From Actinomycetales bacterium (GTDB lineage Bacteria; Actinomycetota; Actinomycetes; S36-B12; UBA5976): a DNA stretch of 64,000 bases. Position numbers and translations under genes: made by a program. Where the stretch lies: positions 1 through 64,000 of the forward strand of contig JAGWXT010000006.1 of NCBI GenBank assembly GCA_018969715.1, written 5' to 3'. This document shows, in pieces, positions 17,325 to 24,831 of the stretch. The stretch's first letter is position 1, and the number at the start of each line of letters is the position of its first letter. The notes under the pieces were generated by a model, which ran no database searches, had not been told where the DNA came from, and saw only the letters and a program-made list of their open reading frames with translations.

Positions 17325-18407
17325 AGGAGTGGTCGTTCCGGTACCGGTGCGGTGTCGACACGCCGGCCTTGCGTTGCGCTCGCCGCCCTGATCATCGGTG
17401 TCATCCTCGCCGCATGCGGTGGGGCCGATGGCGTCGCCCCGACCACCGCCCCGTCGGTGGCGGAGACCCCGGCGACGACCCCGGTGGCGCCATCGCCACC
17501 CGAGCCGCTGACGGTGACGGCCGGCTTCTACCCCCTTGCCTTCCTCGCGCAGCGGGTGGGCGGTGATCAGGTTGTCGTCACGAACCTCACCCCACCGGGG
17601 GGTGACTCCCACGACCTTGAGTTGGGGCCACGGCAGGTGGCTGACGTTGAGGCTGCCGATCTGGTTCTCCTCATTCCCGGGTTCATGCCCGCACTCGATC
17701 AGGCGGCTGAGTCCCGCACCGGAGGCGTCATTGATGTCGCGGGGGCCGTCGAGTTGATTGCGGGCGACGACGGCCACGACCATGATCATGGTGATGAGAA
17801 GGGGCATGATCATGGTGATGAGAAGGGGCATGATCATGGTGACGAGGAGGGGCATGATCATGGTGACGAGGAGGGGCATGATCATGGTCCCAACGATCCG
17901 CATATCTGGCTTGACCCGATGAACATGAGCGCGATGGCCGGACTGCTGGCGGAGCAGTTCAGTGCCGCGCAGCCTGCCAGTGCTGAGTTGTTCACCGCCA
18001 ATGCCCAGCGCCTGCAAGCGGAACTGTCAACCCTCGACAAGGAGTGGCGAGACGGAACGGCGCAATGCCGCAACCGCGATCTGGTCACCGCTCATGAGGC
18101 ATTCGGCTACCTCGCGCGCCGGTATGACTTCACCCAGCGGGGGATCACAGGACTCTCCCCCGAGGCGGAGCCCTCACCCAGGAAGGCGGCGGAGATCGCG
18201 GACTACGTTCGTGCCAACGGTGTGGAGACCATCTACTACGAGGTGCTGATCGACCCGGCGATAGCCGAGGCGATCGCGTCGGAGACCGGAGCTCGCACCG
18301 CCACACTCGACCCCATTGAGAGTCTCGCCGCCGACAGCAGCGAGGATTACCTCAGCATCATGCGGGCGAACCTGCGCGCTGTCCAAGTCGGCAATGGCTG
18401 CTCCTAG
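17280..18407 (+). CDS. znuA: zinc ABC transporter substrate-binding lipoprotein
   Basis: The protein has a lipobox (ILAACGG near residue 45) and a cluster-A-I metal-binding fold. The metal ligands are in PGGDSHDLE, NDPHIWLDP, VTAHEAFGYLA and the C-terminal TLDPIESL. A histidine/aspartate-rich loop at about residues 168-203 consists of 24-base DNA repeats encoding HDHGDEKG/HDHGDEEG units, typical of zinc-specific proteins. ATG 17280 after AAGGAG gives 375 residues. GTG 17322 is a second plausible start that keeps the signal peptide. It is first in znuA-znuC-znuB and should be repressed by Zur when zinc is plentiful. Confidence 0.9.
   Translation: MPKRFAYRRNEVVAVRSGRSGTGAVSTRRPCVALAALIIGVILAACGGADGVAPTTAPSVAETPATTPVAPSPPEPLTVTAGFYPLAFLAQRVGGDQVVVTNLTPPGGDSHDLELGPRQVADVEAADLVLLIPGFMPALDQAAESRTGGVIDVAGAVELIAGDDGHDHDHGDEKGHDHGDEKGHDHGDEEGHDHGDEEGHDHGPNDPHIWLDPMNMSAMAGLLAEQFSAAQPASAELFTANAQRLQAELSTLDKEWRDGTAQCRNRDLVTAHEAFGYLARRYDFTQRGITGLSPEAEPSPRKAAEIADYVRANGVETIYYEVLIDPAIAEAIASETGARTATLDPIESLAADSSEDYLSIMRANLRAVQVGNGCS
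17781..17889 (+). repeat. 24-bp tandem repeat encoding the ZnuA histidine loop
   Basis: Four full units (17781-17804, 17805-17828, 17829-17852, 17853-17876) and one partial begin CATGATCATGG. Units 1-2 and 3-4 differ at the same bases, which points to a two-step duplication. Confidence 0.9.
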
Positions 18408-18459
18408 GGCCGTGCGACTGCGAGTGCCACCCGGTTTCCTCGTCCGATGAAATCTGTTC

Positions 18460-19131
18460 GTGCCAGCCGATGAGGCGTACCCCGTTACCCCCTGCACCTT
18501 GCAGGGGGTAACGGTCACCCTTGGTGGCGTGCCGGTGCTGCGCCACCTCGATCTGGCAATCCCCGACGGGGACTTCCTCGTTGTGCTCGGCGCGAACGGA
18601 TCGGGCAAGTCCACGCTCCTGCGGGCCTGCCTCGGGCTCGTCCCCGTCACAACCGGGGAGGTCCGGCTGTTCGGCACGCAGGTGGCCTCCTTCCGGCAGT
18701 GGTCCCGGATCGCCTACGCACCCCAGCAGTTCCCCGATTGCCGGGCGATCCCGGTGTCGGTATCGGAGTTCATCGCCTCGGGGCAGACCGGACCCTCGAT
18801 CGTCGGCCGACGCAACCGCGCCGCACTCCAGCACGCAACAGTCGCGCTCGGGCTGTGGGATCTGCGCCGTCGCGCCATCGGCGAGCTTTCCGGCGGCCAG
18901 CAGCGACGCTGCCTTGTCGCGCGCGCCCTCGGTCGCATGAGCGATCTCCTCTTTCTTGACGAGCCGACCGCAGGGGTGGACGAGGAGGGCCAGCACCTGC
19001 TGGCTGCTGTCCTGCGCTCGCGCCGCGATGAGGGCGGCACCACCGTGGTGGTCACGCACGAGCACAATGCGGTCTCTGATCTTGCAACCCGGTGCCTCGT
19101 CGTAGAGCCGACCGGTCTGCGGTACTGCTGA
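18460..19131 (+). CDS. znuC: zinc ABC transporter ATP-binding protein
   Basis: The 223-residue ATPase has Walker A GANGSGKST near residue 47, the signature LSGGQQRRCLVARAL, Walker B LLFLDEPTAGVD and the H-loop VVVTHEH. It would power zinc uptake with ZnuA and ZnuB. GTG 18460 has only a weak ribosome-binding site. The next start candidates would remove the first beta strand. A perfect 13-bp inverted repeat lies in codons 9-18. The stop overlaps the znuB start by one base. Confidence 0.85.
   Translation: MPADEAYPVTPCTLQGVTVTLGGVPVLRHLDLAIPDGDFLVVLGANGSGKSTLLRACLGLVPVTTGEVRLFGTQVASFRQWSRIAYAPQQFPDCRAIPVSVSEFIASGQTGPSIVGRRNRAALQHATVALGLWDLRRRAIGELSGGQQRRCLVARALGRMSDLLFLDEPTAGVDEEGQHLLAAVLRSRRDEGGTTVVVTHEHNAVSDLATRCLVVEPTGLRYC
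18484..18512 (+). promoter_or_regulatory. perfect 13-bp hairpin within the 5' coding region of znuC
   Basis: GTTACCCCCTGCA at 18484-18496 and its exact reverse complement at 18500-18512 flank a 3-base loop. The hairpin starts 24 bases into the gene, where it could limit ribosome entry or protect the upstream znuA message from decay. Confidence 0.6.
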
Positions 19132-19934
19132 TGCTCAGCTACGACTTCATGCAGCGCGCCATGCTGGCAGCAGTCGTCGTGGGAGTCATCGCCCCGCTGA
19201 TTGGCACCTTCCTCGTGCAGCGTCGGCTCGCCCTGCTCGGGGATGGAATGGGGCATGTTGCGCTCACGGGCGTGGGATTGGCCTTCCTCGTCGGCAGTGC
19301 CCCTGTTGGCACTGCCCTCATCGTCACGGTCGTAGGTGCCATTGCCCTCGAGGTGATCCGTGCGCGCAGCCGCACCGCCGGAGACCTCGCATTGGCCCTC
19401 CTCTTCTATGGGGGTATCGCCGGGGGTGTCCTGTTCGCCTCACTGGCCACCGGGTCCGGCTCGGCTGCGCTCAACCAGTACCTGTTCGGCTCGCTCGTCA
19501 CCGTCTCGACCGGTGATGTATGGGCGCTGCTCGGCGCGGCGGTAGTCATCATCGCCGTGCTGGGTCTACTCGGACGGGTGCTGTTCCTCGTCGCCCTCGA
19601 CCCGGCTCTGGCCCGAACGCAGGGCGTGCGCGTGGAGCTGATGAGCGCAGTCCTCACCGTTCTCACCGCGGTCGCGGTCGTTGTCGGAATGCGCACGGTG
19701 GGACTGCTGCTCGTCAGTGCCGTGATGATCATCCCGATCGCGACTGCCCAGCAGTTCGCCGGCTCATTCCGCATCACGCAGCTGGTCGGCTCCGCTATCG
19801 GGCTGGTGTGCTGCGTCGGCGGGCTCACTCTTTCCTACGTTCTCGACGCCCCTCCGGGTGCGGTCATCGTCCTGCTCGCTCTCGTCGGGTTCGTGGTGGC
19901 CGCCATTGGACGGGCAGCGCTCGCGCGCGGGTAG
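19131..19934 (+). CDS. znuB: zinc ABC transporter permease
   Basis: The 267-residue membrane protein of the ABC-3 family has about eight hydrophobic segments and LVQRRLALLGDGMGHVALTGVGLAF near the N-terminus, a signature of ZnuB/MntB permeases. ATG 19131 overlaps the znuC stop (TGATG), so it is translationally coupled to the ATPase. Confidence 0.87.
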   Translation: MLSYDFMQRAMLAAVVVGVIAPLIGTFLVQRRLALLGDGMGHVALTGVGLAFLVGSAPVGTALIVTVVGAIALEVIRARSRTAGDLALALLFYGGIAGGVLFASLATGSGSAALNQYLFGSLVTVSTGDVWALLGAAVVIIAVLGLLGRVLFLVALDPALARTQGVRVELMSAVLTVLTAVAVVVGMRTVGLLLVSAVMIIPIATAQQFAGSFRITQLVGSAIGLVCCVGGLTLSYVLDAPPGAVIVLLALVGFVVAAIGRAALARG

Positions 19935-20026
19935 CCTGACCGGGTTGGCTTCGGTGTCGGCAAGCCGCCGGCACCGCATCACGGAGTGATCGCCGCGGGT
20001 GGCGACAATGCAAGGGGGAGAGGGTC

Positions 20027-22105
20027 ATGGGTGCCTCACATCTGCGTCGCCAGTCGGCGGTGAGCCGGCGGTGGCGAGTCGGCGCGGGCCGGCTCATCGC
20101 TGTGTCGGCGGTGTGTGCCGTGCTCGCCGGTGGCATCGTGCCGGGAGTGCCGCCCGGGGGCGGGCCGATCGCCCCGGCGGGGGCGATCATCGGTGGCGCA
20201 CCGGTTGTCGGCGACCGATCCGTGGTGGCGATCGAGATCAATGGCCGGCCGTCCTGCAGTGGGGTTGTGTACGCCCCGCGCATCATCGTCACCGCCGCCC
20301 ATTGCACGACCCCTGATCGCGGTCGCGCGCCACAGGCGCCGAGCGCCTTCCGCGTCTACCCCCCGGGTGTCGACACGCGGGCAGCCACCCCGGTGAACGT
20401 CCGCCAGGTGATCCAGTCCCCGCGATTCTTCAATGCGACCTCTGGCACCTTGCAGCAGGTGCTGGACTACATGGCCTTCGATGTCGCATTCCTGGTTCTC
20501 GATCGCGATCTGGCGGCACCTGAGGTGGCGGGAATCCTCACCGTCGATCAGGTGAAGGCGCTCGTCGACTCCTCCGTGCCGGTGACCGCCCTGGGGTACG
20601 GCTGCACCGTCAGCCGGGGCGGGATGTCCCCGGTGCCGAAGGCGGTGGCGATGCCGCTTCGGGGGGTGTATCAGCGGGATGGGGTGTGGGTGCTTGAGTA
20701 TCGACGCACACCGGCAGAGTCGACCTGTCCGGGCGACAGTGGTGGCCCCACCCTTGCGACAATCGATGGCCGCCGCTACCTCGTCAGCGTGCTCACCGGC
20801 GGGTATACCGCCACGGGCTGGCAGGACGTCAGCCTCGGACCCGTCGTCAGCGCCCATCCCACCCTGATCGCCCAGGCGACTGCCGCGGCCCTCGTACCGG
20901 CTATTCAGGCTGCTCCTGCGATCAACCCGGTTTCCGGTGTGACGGTGGGCGCGCTGCTCACGGCGACCTCCGGCACCTGGCAGCACCTGCCCAGCGGCTA
21001 CGCCTATCAGTGGCAGCGATGCACCAGTTCCGCCGGCTCTGGGTGCACAGCGATTCCCGGCGCGACCGGGTCGACATACACCGTCACCTCATCGGACAGC
21101 GGCTCGGCGATCCGGGTCGATGTGGCAGCGAGCAATCAGAACGGCACCTCGAATGTGGCGAGCAGTGCGGCGGTGTCGGTGGGGGCCGGGACGGGCGCGG
21201 GGACGGGTGCCGGGACGGGTGCGGTGACGGTGACATCCGGCGCGCCCAGTCGCGTATGCATCGAGGGCCCCGATGTGAGGCGCGCCTGCGCCAAGGGCGG
21301 GCGCTGGACGTATGACTACTGCTGGGATTCCCCGCAGGCGAGGCTGGAGCGTTTCGACAGTGGGGGATGGGTGAGTGTGGCAACCATCCGCGGCGCGCGT
21401 GACTCCGGATGCAAGGCTGGGTACCCCTTCAGTATCAAGGTGAGCCGCACCGAGCAGCAGGTTGGCCGCCAGCGCTATCGAATCGTTGTGGACGCAACTG
21501 CGGACCCCTTCACCGCAACCGCCACCGGTGCCGCGGCCGGTGCGCCTTCGGGCCCCGCCCCGGCGCCGGTTGCGACCGCCCCCGCCCCCCTCACCTGTGC
21601 CCAGGGTGGTGCCTGCGCGGTCGGAGACCGTGGACCGGGCGGCGGCGTGGTGTTCTACGACGCCGGCTCAGCGCAGACGTGGGGCCGGTACCTTGAGGTC
21701 GCCCCGTCGGGCTGGGCAGGGGCGGCCGACCCCGACCGCCCTTGGTGCTCGCGCGACGCTGCCGGCTTCGGTGTCCGGGTGCCCACCGCCACCAGCATCG
21801 GCGCCGGCCGCGGGAATACCGCCGCGGCGCTCGCCCAGTGCGGGGCAGCAAGTGCCGCCGGCACCGCAGCCGGGTATCAGGGAGGTGGCCGGGGCGACTG
21901 GTACCTCCCCTCCCGGGATGAAGTGACCACCCTGCTCCAGCAGCGGACCGTCACCGGCCTTGTCGGTCTCATCACCGGCGGGTACTGGACGTCGACCCAG
22001 GGCGAGACCGATATCGGGCTGGCGTGGCTGCAGGCGTTCGACGGCGACGCGCGACTCCGCGAGAAGCACCTCAATGGTCGGGTGCGACCGATTCGCGCGT
22101 TCTGA
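20027..22105 (+). CDS. secreted trypsin-like serine protease with Ig-like and Lcl/DUF1566-like domains
   Basis: The 692-residue protein starts after GGGGGAGAGGG and has a signal peptide. A chymotrypsin-fold domain spans about residues 50-290 with the full triad: His in TAAHC (92), Asp in MAFDVAFL (152) and Ser in CPGDSGGP (238). A bacterial Ig-like segment (about 300-385, YAYQWQRC) is followed by a GTGA-rich linker, a cysteine-containing domain (about 405-490), a proline/alanine linker, and a C-terminal Lcl/DUF1566-like domain starting VGDRGPGGGVVFYDAG. It is likely a cell-surface or secreted protease. The last domain is a paralogue of the protein at 11.1-11.8 kb. Confidence 0.85.
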   Translation: MGASHLRRQSAVSRRWRVGAGRLIAVSAVCAVLAGGIVPGVPPGGGPIAPAGAIIGGAPVVGDRSVVAIEINGRPSCSGVVYAPRIIVTAAHCTTPDRGRAPQAPSAFRVYPPGVDTRAATPVNVRQVIQSPRFFNATSGTLQQVLDYMAFDVAFLVLDRDLAAPEVAGILTVDQVKALVDSSVPVTALGYGCTVSRGGMSPVPKAVAMPLRGVYQRDGVWVLEYRRTPAESTCPGDSGGPTLATIDGRRYLVSVLTGGYTATGWQDVSLGPVVSAHPTLIAQATAAALVPAIQAAPAINPVSGVTVGALLTATSGTWQHLPSGYAYQWQRCTSSAGSGCTAIPGATGSTYTVTSSDSGSAIRVDVAASNQNGTSNVASSAAVSVGAGTGAGTGAGTGAVTVTSGAPSRVCIEGPDVRRACAKGGRWTYDYCWDSPQARLERFDSGGWVSVATIRGARDSGCKAGYPFSIKVSRTEQQVGRQRYRIVVDATADPFTATATGAAAGAPSGPAPAPVATAPAPLTCAQGGACAVGDRGPGGGVVFYDAGSAQTWGRYLEVAPSGWAGAADPDRPWCSRDAAGFGVRVPTATSIGAGRGNTAAALAQCGAASAAGTAAGYQGGGRGDWYLPSRDEVTTLLQQRTVTGLVGLITGGYWTSTQGETDIGLAWLQAFDGDARLREKHLNGRVRPIRAF

Positions 22106-22153
22106 CATGCGTCCAGTGCGTGCGCGGCACGAACCGCGTGCGCGGCGCCCACA

Positions 22154-22198
22154 GCCGGGGTGACGGGGTGGCCGCGCCGGAGCCCAAGGTGTGCCACT
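22154..22198. repeat. 45-bp direct repeat, left copy
   Basis: It begins GCCGGGGTGACGGGG and ends GTGTGCCACT, and is identical to 22858-22902. Read in the DUF2256 frame from GTG 22168 it gives ten residues and then stops at TAG 22198-22200. Confidence 0.95.
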
Positions 22199-22258
22199 AG
22201 CGTTGCGTCGCTCTGCTGTTCGGAAGGCCAACACCGACGCAAAGGAGATGAAACAGCC

Positions 22259-22867
22259 ATGGGAATCATGACATCCGCAATCCACAAGGTGTTGGAGTCA
22301 CCCCTGGTCTTCGAGGTGCAACAGCGGCTATGCACCGGAAACTACGGTACCGTCGCTGCAGAGTTCGCTGACGATCTTGTGATGACTGGCCAACGCATTC
22401 TTGACGTCGGGTGCGGTACCGGCTCCAGTTCCCGGGCGATCGTCGATATGCAGGCGAACAGATACATCGGCATTGATGTTGATCCGACGTATGTGGCGCG
22501 AGCGGCTGCGAGGGCGCCAGCGGGGGACTACCGCGTCATGGACGGACGAGCCATGGACTTCGCGGCGGGGACGTTCGATCTCGTCATTGTCAATGGGGTG
22601 TTGCATCACATGGATGACAGCGTCGCGGCCGCCTGCATGATGGAGGTCGGCCGCGTCTTAGCCCCCAAGGGTCGGGTCCTTGTGGCGGAACCGGTGTTTA
22701 CGCCGGGTTGGCGCATCAGTACTTGGCTGCTTGAGCGGGATCGTGGAGAGTTTGTGCGGACGGCTGAGGGGTACCGATTGTTGTTCGGTTCGCTTGCGGT
22801 TCAGCGCACGGCCTATTTCAAGTTTTCCGTCCATCGTCTCTGTTCCTTCGTGCTGACGCCGGGGTGA
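22259..22867 (+). CDS. class I SAM-dependent methyltransferase (insert gene)
   Basis: The 202-residue protein has SAM motif I ILDVGCGTGSSSRAI near residue 47, acidic motif II YIGIDVDP, and motif IV LVIVNGVLHHMDD. A C-terminal half resembles the small-molecule or lipid/sugar methyltransferases near glycan clusters. ATG 22259 lies about 11 bases after AAAGGAG. The stop codon (22865-22867) falls inside the right 45-bp repeat, so the cassette boundary also ends the gene. GC is lower than the flanking genes. The substrate is unknown. The insert at 24.9-26.9 kb carries glycan-type enzymes, so a glycan role is possible. Confidence 0.82.
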   Translation: MGIMTSAIHKVLESPLVFEVQQRLCTGNYGTVAAEFADDLVMTGQRILDVGCGTGSSSRAIVDMQANRYIGIDVDPTYVARAAARAPAGDYRVMDGRAMDFAAGTFDLVIVNGVLHHMDDSVAAACMMEVGRVLAPKGRVLVAEPVFTPGWRISTWLLERDRGEFVRTAEGYRLLFGSLAVQRTAYFKFSVHRLCSFVLTPG

Positions 22868-22902
22868 CGGGGTGGCCGCGCCGGAGCCCAAGGTGTGCCA
22901 CT
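22858..22902. repeat. 45-bp direct repeat, right copy
   Basis: Identical to 22154-22198. It holds the methyltransferase stop codon and the GTG start and first codons of the intact DUF2256/DUF3253 gene. Confidence 0.95.
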
Positions 22903-23261
22903 CGTGTGGGCGCACGATGCAGTGGCGCAAGGCGTGGGAACGATCCTGGCCGCAGCGGCGCTACTGCTCGCAGGCATGCCGAGCGCGGGGGGTGCAACCG
23001 GTTGATCGCGCCCTCGAGGAGGCGATTCTCGATCTGCTCGCAAAGCGCGCCCATCATGCGACGATCTGCCCGAGCGATGCGGCACGCCTCGTGGCAGGGG
23101 ACGGCGAATGGCGTCCCCTGATGGAGCCGGCCCGGCGCGCTGCCCGTCGACTCGTCATGACGGGCAGCGTCGTCATCACCCAGGGCGGCCGCATCGTTGA
23201 TCCGTCCACCGCCCGCGGGCCCATACGGATCCGGATGGCCCACCCTCCCGGCGTATCCTGA
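22872..23261 (+). CDS. DUF2256/DUF3253 fusion protein, small zinc-finger-like
   Basis: The 129-residue protein begins with a DUF2256-type cysteine motif (CHSCGR, then YCSQACRARG) with the typical WRKAWE between. It continues as DUF3253 (ALEEAILDLLAKR, CPSDAARLV, WRPLMEPARRAARRL, PSTARGPIRIR). Both domains occur together in bacteria with unknown function. The four cysteines suggest a zinc site, and the basic C-terminal half a winged-helix-like nucleic-acid contact. Its first ten codons are duplicated 704 bases upstream by the insert. The next gene starts four bases after its stop. Confidence 0.85.
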   Translation: MAAPEPKVCHSCGRTMQWRKAWERSWPQRRYCSQACRARGVQPVDRALEEAILDLLAKRAHHATICPSDAARLVAGDGEWRPLMEPARRAARRLVMTGSVVITQGGRIVDPSTARGPIRIRMAHPPGVS

Positions 23262-23265
23262 GCGC
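23254..23265 (+). promoter_or_regulatory. leaderless promoter of the FmdB-like gene
   Basis: TATCCT at 23254-23259 precedes GTG 23266 by six bases, and there is no ribosome-binding site. It overlaps the 3' end of the DUF2256/DUF3253 gene. Confidence 0.5.
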
Positions 23266-23505
23266 GTGCCACGGTACGAGTTCCGCTGCCGAGCGTGCGG
23301 TGACACCTTCCTCGTCACCCGATCGATGGATCATTCCCGCGATCCCGCCACCTGCCCCGCGGGGCACGATGACACCGTCCGGCTGCTCACTTTCGCGGCA
23401 GTGGGTGGCACGGCGGCAGGCGCCTCAGTCGCGGGCGGCCGCGACAGTGCTCCCCCGACCTCGGGTGGGGGTGGCTGCTGCGGCGGCGGCTGCTGCGCCC
23501 ACTGA
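23266..23505 (+). CDS. FmdB-family zinc ribbon protein
   Basis: The 79-residue protein starts VPRYEFRCRACGDTF, with a CxxC pair and a second half-site at ATCPAGHDD where the expected second cysteine is replaced by histidine. It ends in a glycine/cysteine-rich tail (GGGGCCGGGCCAH) typical of actinobacterial FmdB-type regulators. Function in this family is poorly known. A regulatory or metal-binding role is likely. Confidence 0.8.
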   Translation: MPRYEFRCRACGDTFLVTRSMDHSRDPATCPAGHDDTVRLLTFAAVGGTAAGASVAGGRDSAPPTSGGGGCCGGGCCAH

Positions 23506-23573
23506 GGGTGTGAGCTGTCACCGGACTGCGTCCTTCCCGCTGACTGTCGTCAGCACTGCCCGGGCCCCCCGAC

Positions 23574-23601
23574 TTGTCCATCTTTCTGGCTCGACTATCC
23601 T
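23574..23601 (+). promoter_or_regulatory. promoter of the lysine-rich protein gene
   Basis: TTGTCC at 23574-23579 and TATCCT at 23596-23601 are separated by 16 bases. The predicted transcription start, about seven bases further, coincides with the operator-like site at 23608-23623. Confidence 0.5.
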
Positions 23602-23607
23602 CCCGAG

Positions 23608-23623
23608 TGTCCATTGATAGACA
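23608..23623. promoter_or_regulatory. 16-bp operator-like site TGTCCATTGATAGACA
   Basis: An imperfect inverted repeat of the form TGTCYA-N4-TAGACA, located at the predicted transcription start and 52 bases before ATG 23676. A near-identical site lies 53 bases before the next gene (24550-24565). Confidence 0.55.
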
Positions 23624-23675
23624 GTCATTGCTCGACGGGACGCCTTCGGTCCCACCCCAGGAGAGGGAACGGTTG

Positions 23676-24482
23676 ATGATGCGAGCCCCGGAAGGTCTTG
23701 AAGAACTGGACGGTGACGCGTCGCCGCAGTCTGGTGGACCAGTCATGGATCAGGCTGGTTTCGCGGCTGTCGAGGGACACGTGCCTGCTGAGCCGGCAGC
23801 CGGTGGGTGGGCCGGTACTGAGGACGCCGGTTCCGAGGCGGTGGGTGCGCCCGCCGTCCCGGCAGCGGACGACCCGTCGGTGGTGGATGAGGGGATGGCC
23901 GGGAGTGGCGGCGTCGACGTGTCCGCGCCCGCCGATGACGGTGGCGAGCCCCTGGCTGCGGAACAGCTCGGCATGCCCGCCACGGCCGAGGAGACCGGGA
24001 AGGCCGAACAGACCGGGAAGGCCGAGGGGACCGGGAAACACGCCAAGCGCGAGAAGCATGGGCAGCATCAGAAGCGGGCGAAGGCTGACAAGGCAGAGCA
24101 GCCCGGGAAGCCCGCCAAGCCCAAGAAGCCCGCGAAGGCCGACTCCAAGAAGCCCGTGAAGGCCGACTCCAAGAAGCCCGTGAAGGCCGACTCCAAGAAG
24201 CCCGTGAAGGCCGACTCCAAGAAGCCCGTGAAGGCCGACAAGGCAGAGAAGGCCGACAAGGCCGCCCGTGATGCTGCCCGACGCGTCGTTGCCGAGCAGG
24301 CCCTGTTGAGTGCGACATCGGACTGGCGCGCGGCCAAGAAGCGTGAGCGAGCGGCCCGTGACTCGCTCGCTGGGCTCGTGCGGGCGACCGTGGCCGAGGG
24401 CGTGCTGACCGAGAACAAGATCGCCACCGTGACAGACATCCCGCGGATGACCATCCGCAAGATGCTCGGCAAGGGGGACTAG
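23676..24482 (+). CDS. lysine-rich repeat protein with C-terminal helix-turn-helix-like segment
   Basis: The 268-residue protein has three parts: an acidic, glycine/alanine-rich N-terminus (to about 105); a lysine-rich middle (about 110-195) with four perfect KADSKKPV-type octapeptides encoded by 24-base DNA repeats; and a helical C-terminus (about 200-268) ending VLTENKIATVTDIPRMTIRKMLG, which looks like a helix-turn-helix. The basic tail plus possible HTH suggest a nucleoid-associated or regulatory DNA-binding protein that may repress its own promoter. This is inference. ATG 23676 (or 23679) follows AGGAGAGGG. Confidence 0.65.
   Translation: MMRAPEGLEELDGDASPQSGGPVMDQAGFAAVEGHVPAEPAAGGWAGTEDAGSEAVGAPAVPAADDPSVVDEGMAGSGGVDVSAPADDGGEPLAAEQLGMPATAEETGKAEQTGKAEGTGKHAKREKHGQHQKRAKADKAEQPGKPAKPKKPAKADSKKPVKADSKKPVKADSKKPVKADSKKPVKADKAEKADKAARDAARRVVAEQALLSATSDWRAAKKRERAARDSLAGLVRATVAEGVLTENKIATVTDIPRMTIRKMLGKGD
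24138..24233 (+). repeat. 24-bp tandem repeat, four perfect copies, in the lysine-rich gene
   Basis: Four identical units start GCCGACTCCAAGAAG at 24138, 24162, 24186 and 24210 and encode ADSKKPVK repeats. Perfect identity implies recent expansion. Confidence 0.95.
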
Positions 24483-24504
24483 TCCGGCAGCAACGCGCCG
24501 ATCT

Positions 24505-24520
24505 CGTCTACTACTGGACA
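24505..24520. promoter_or_regulatory. operator-like site on the opposite strand
   Basis: The reverse complement reads TGTCCAGTAGTAGACG, matching 13 of 16 bases of the site at 24550-24565. It overlaps TGGACA (24515-24520), which with TACCAT (24539-24544) at 18-base spacing forms a candidate promoter for the 24619 gene. Confidence 0.45.
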
Positions 24521-24549
24521 AAAATGGGAGCCAGGGGTTACCATTGCCT

Positions 24550-24565
24550 TGTCCACTAATAGACA
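24550..24565. promoter_or_regulatory. 16-bp operator-like site TGTCCACTAATAGACA
   Basis: Differs from the site at 23608-23623 at only three positions. It overlaps the predicted transcription start and ends 53 bases before ATG 24619. Confidence 0.55.
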
Positions 24566-24618
24566 GATGCTGGGGGCGGATCCGGAACGTGACGGACACC
24601 CCCGGAGAGGAGTCACAG

Positions 24619-24831
24619 ATGAAGATCCCATTTCTGACAGGGTCAGCCGGCAACGTCACGGCCACGCACACGGGTCGGCCAACCCCGGCACATGAGATTG
24701 AGTCGACGTTCTCACGCGGACGCTGCAGGTTCGTCCTTGAGTGCACGTGCGGTGCCCACCATGACACACCGTTCATTGACGAGGCGCTCAACTGGTGGGA
24801 TTCCCACCGCGTTCTCGCCGGCGCTCGCTGA
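24619..24831 (+). CDS. small protein of unknown function with cysteine/histidine cluster
   Basis: The 70-residue protein starts at ATG 24619 after GGAGAGGAG. It carries a cluster ECTCGAHHDTPF in the middle, which could bind a metal, and an amphipathic C-terminus (NWWDSHRVLAGAR). No family is recognised. Its promoter region shares an operator-like site with the lysine-rich gene upstream, so the two probably form a small regulon. Confidence 0.6.
   Translation: MKIPFLTGSAGNVTATHTGRPTPAHEIESTFSRGRCRFVLECTCGAHHDTPFIDEALNWWDSHRVLAGAR

Larger units (their letters stand above)
22154..22902 (+). mobile_element. cassette-like insert with 45-bp terminal direct repeats carrying a methyltransferase
   Basis: Identical 45-base sequences at 22154-22198 and 22858-22902 bound 659 bases that hold one gene of visibly lower GC (33 of 60 bases in 22261-22320). 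The repeat contains the leader and first ten codons of the DUF2256 gene. The right copy continues into the intact gene, while the left copy runs into a TAG after ten codons. No recombinase or terminal inverted repeats are present. I call this an insert or duplication by structure only. Confidence 0.6.
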
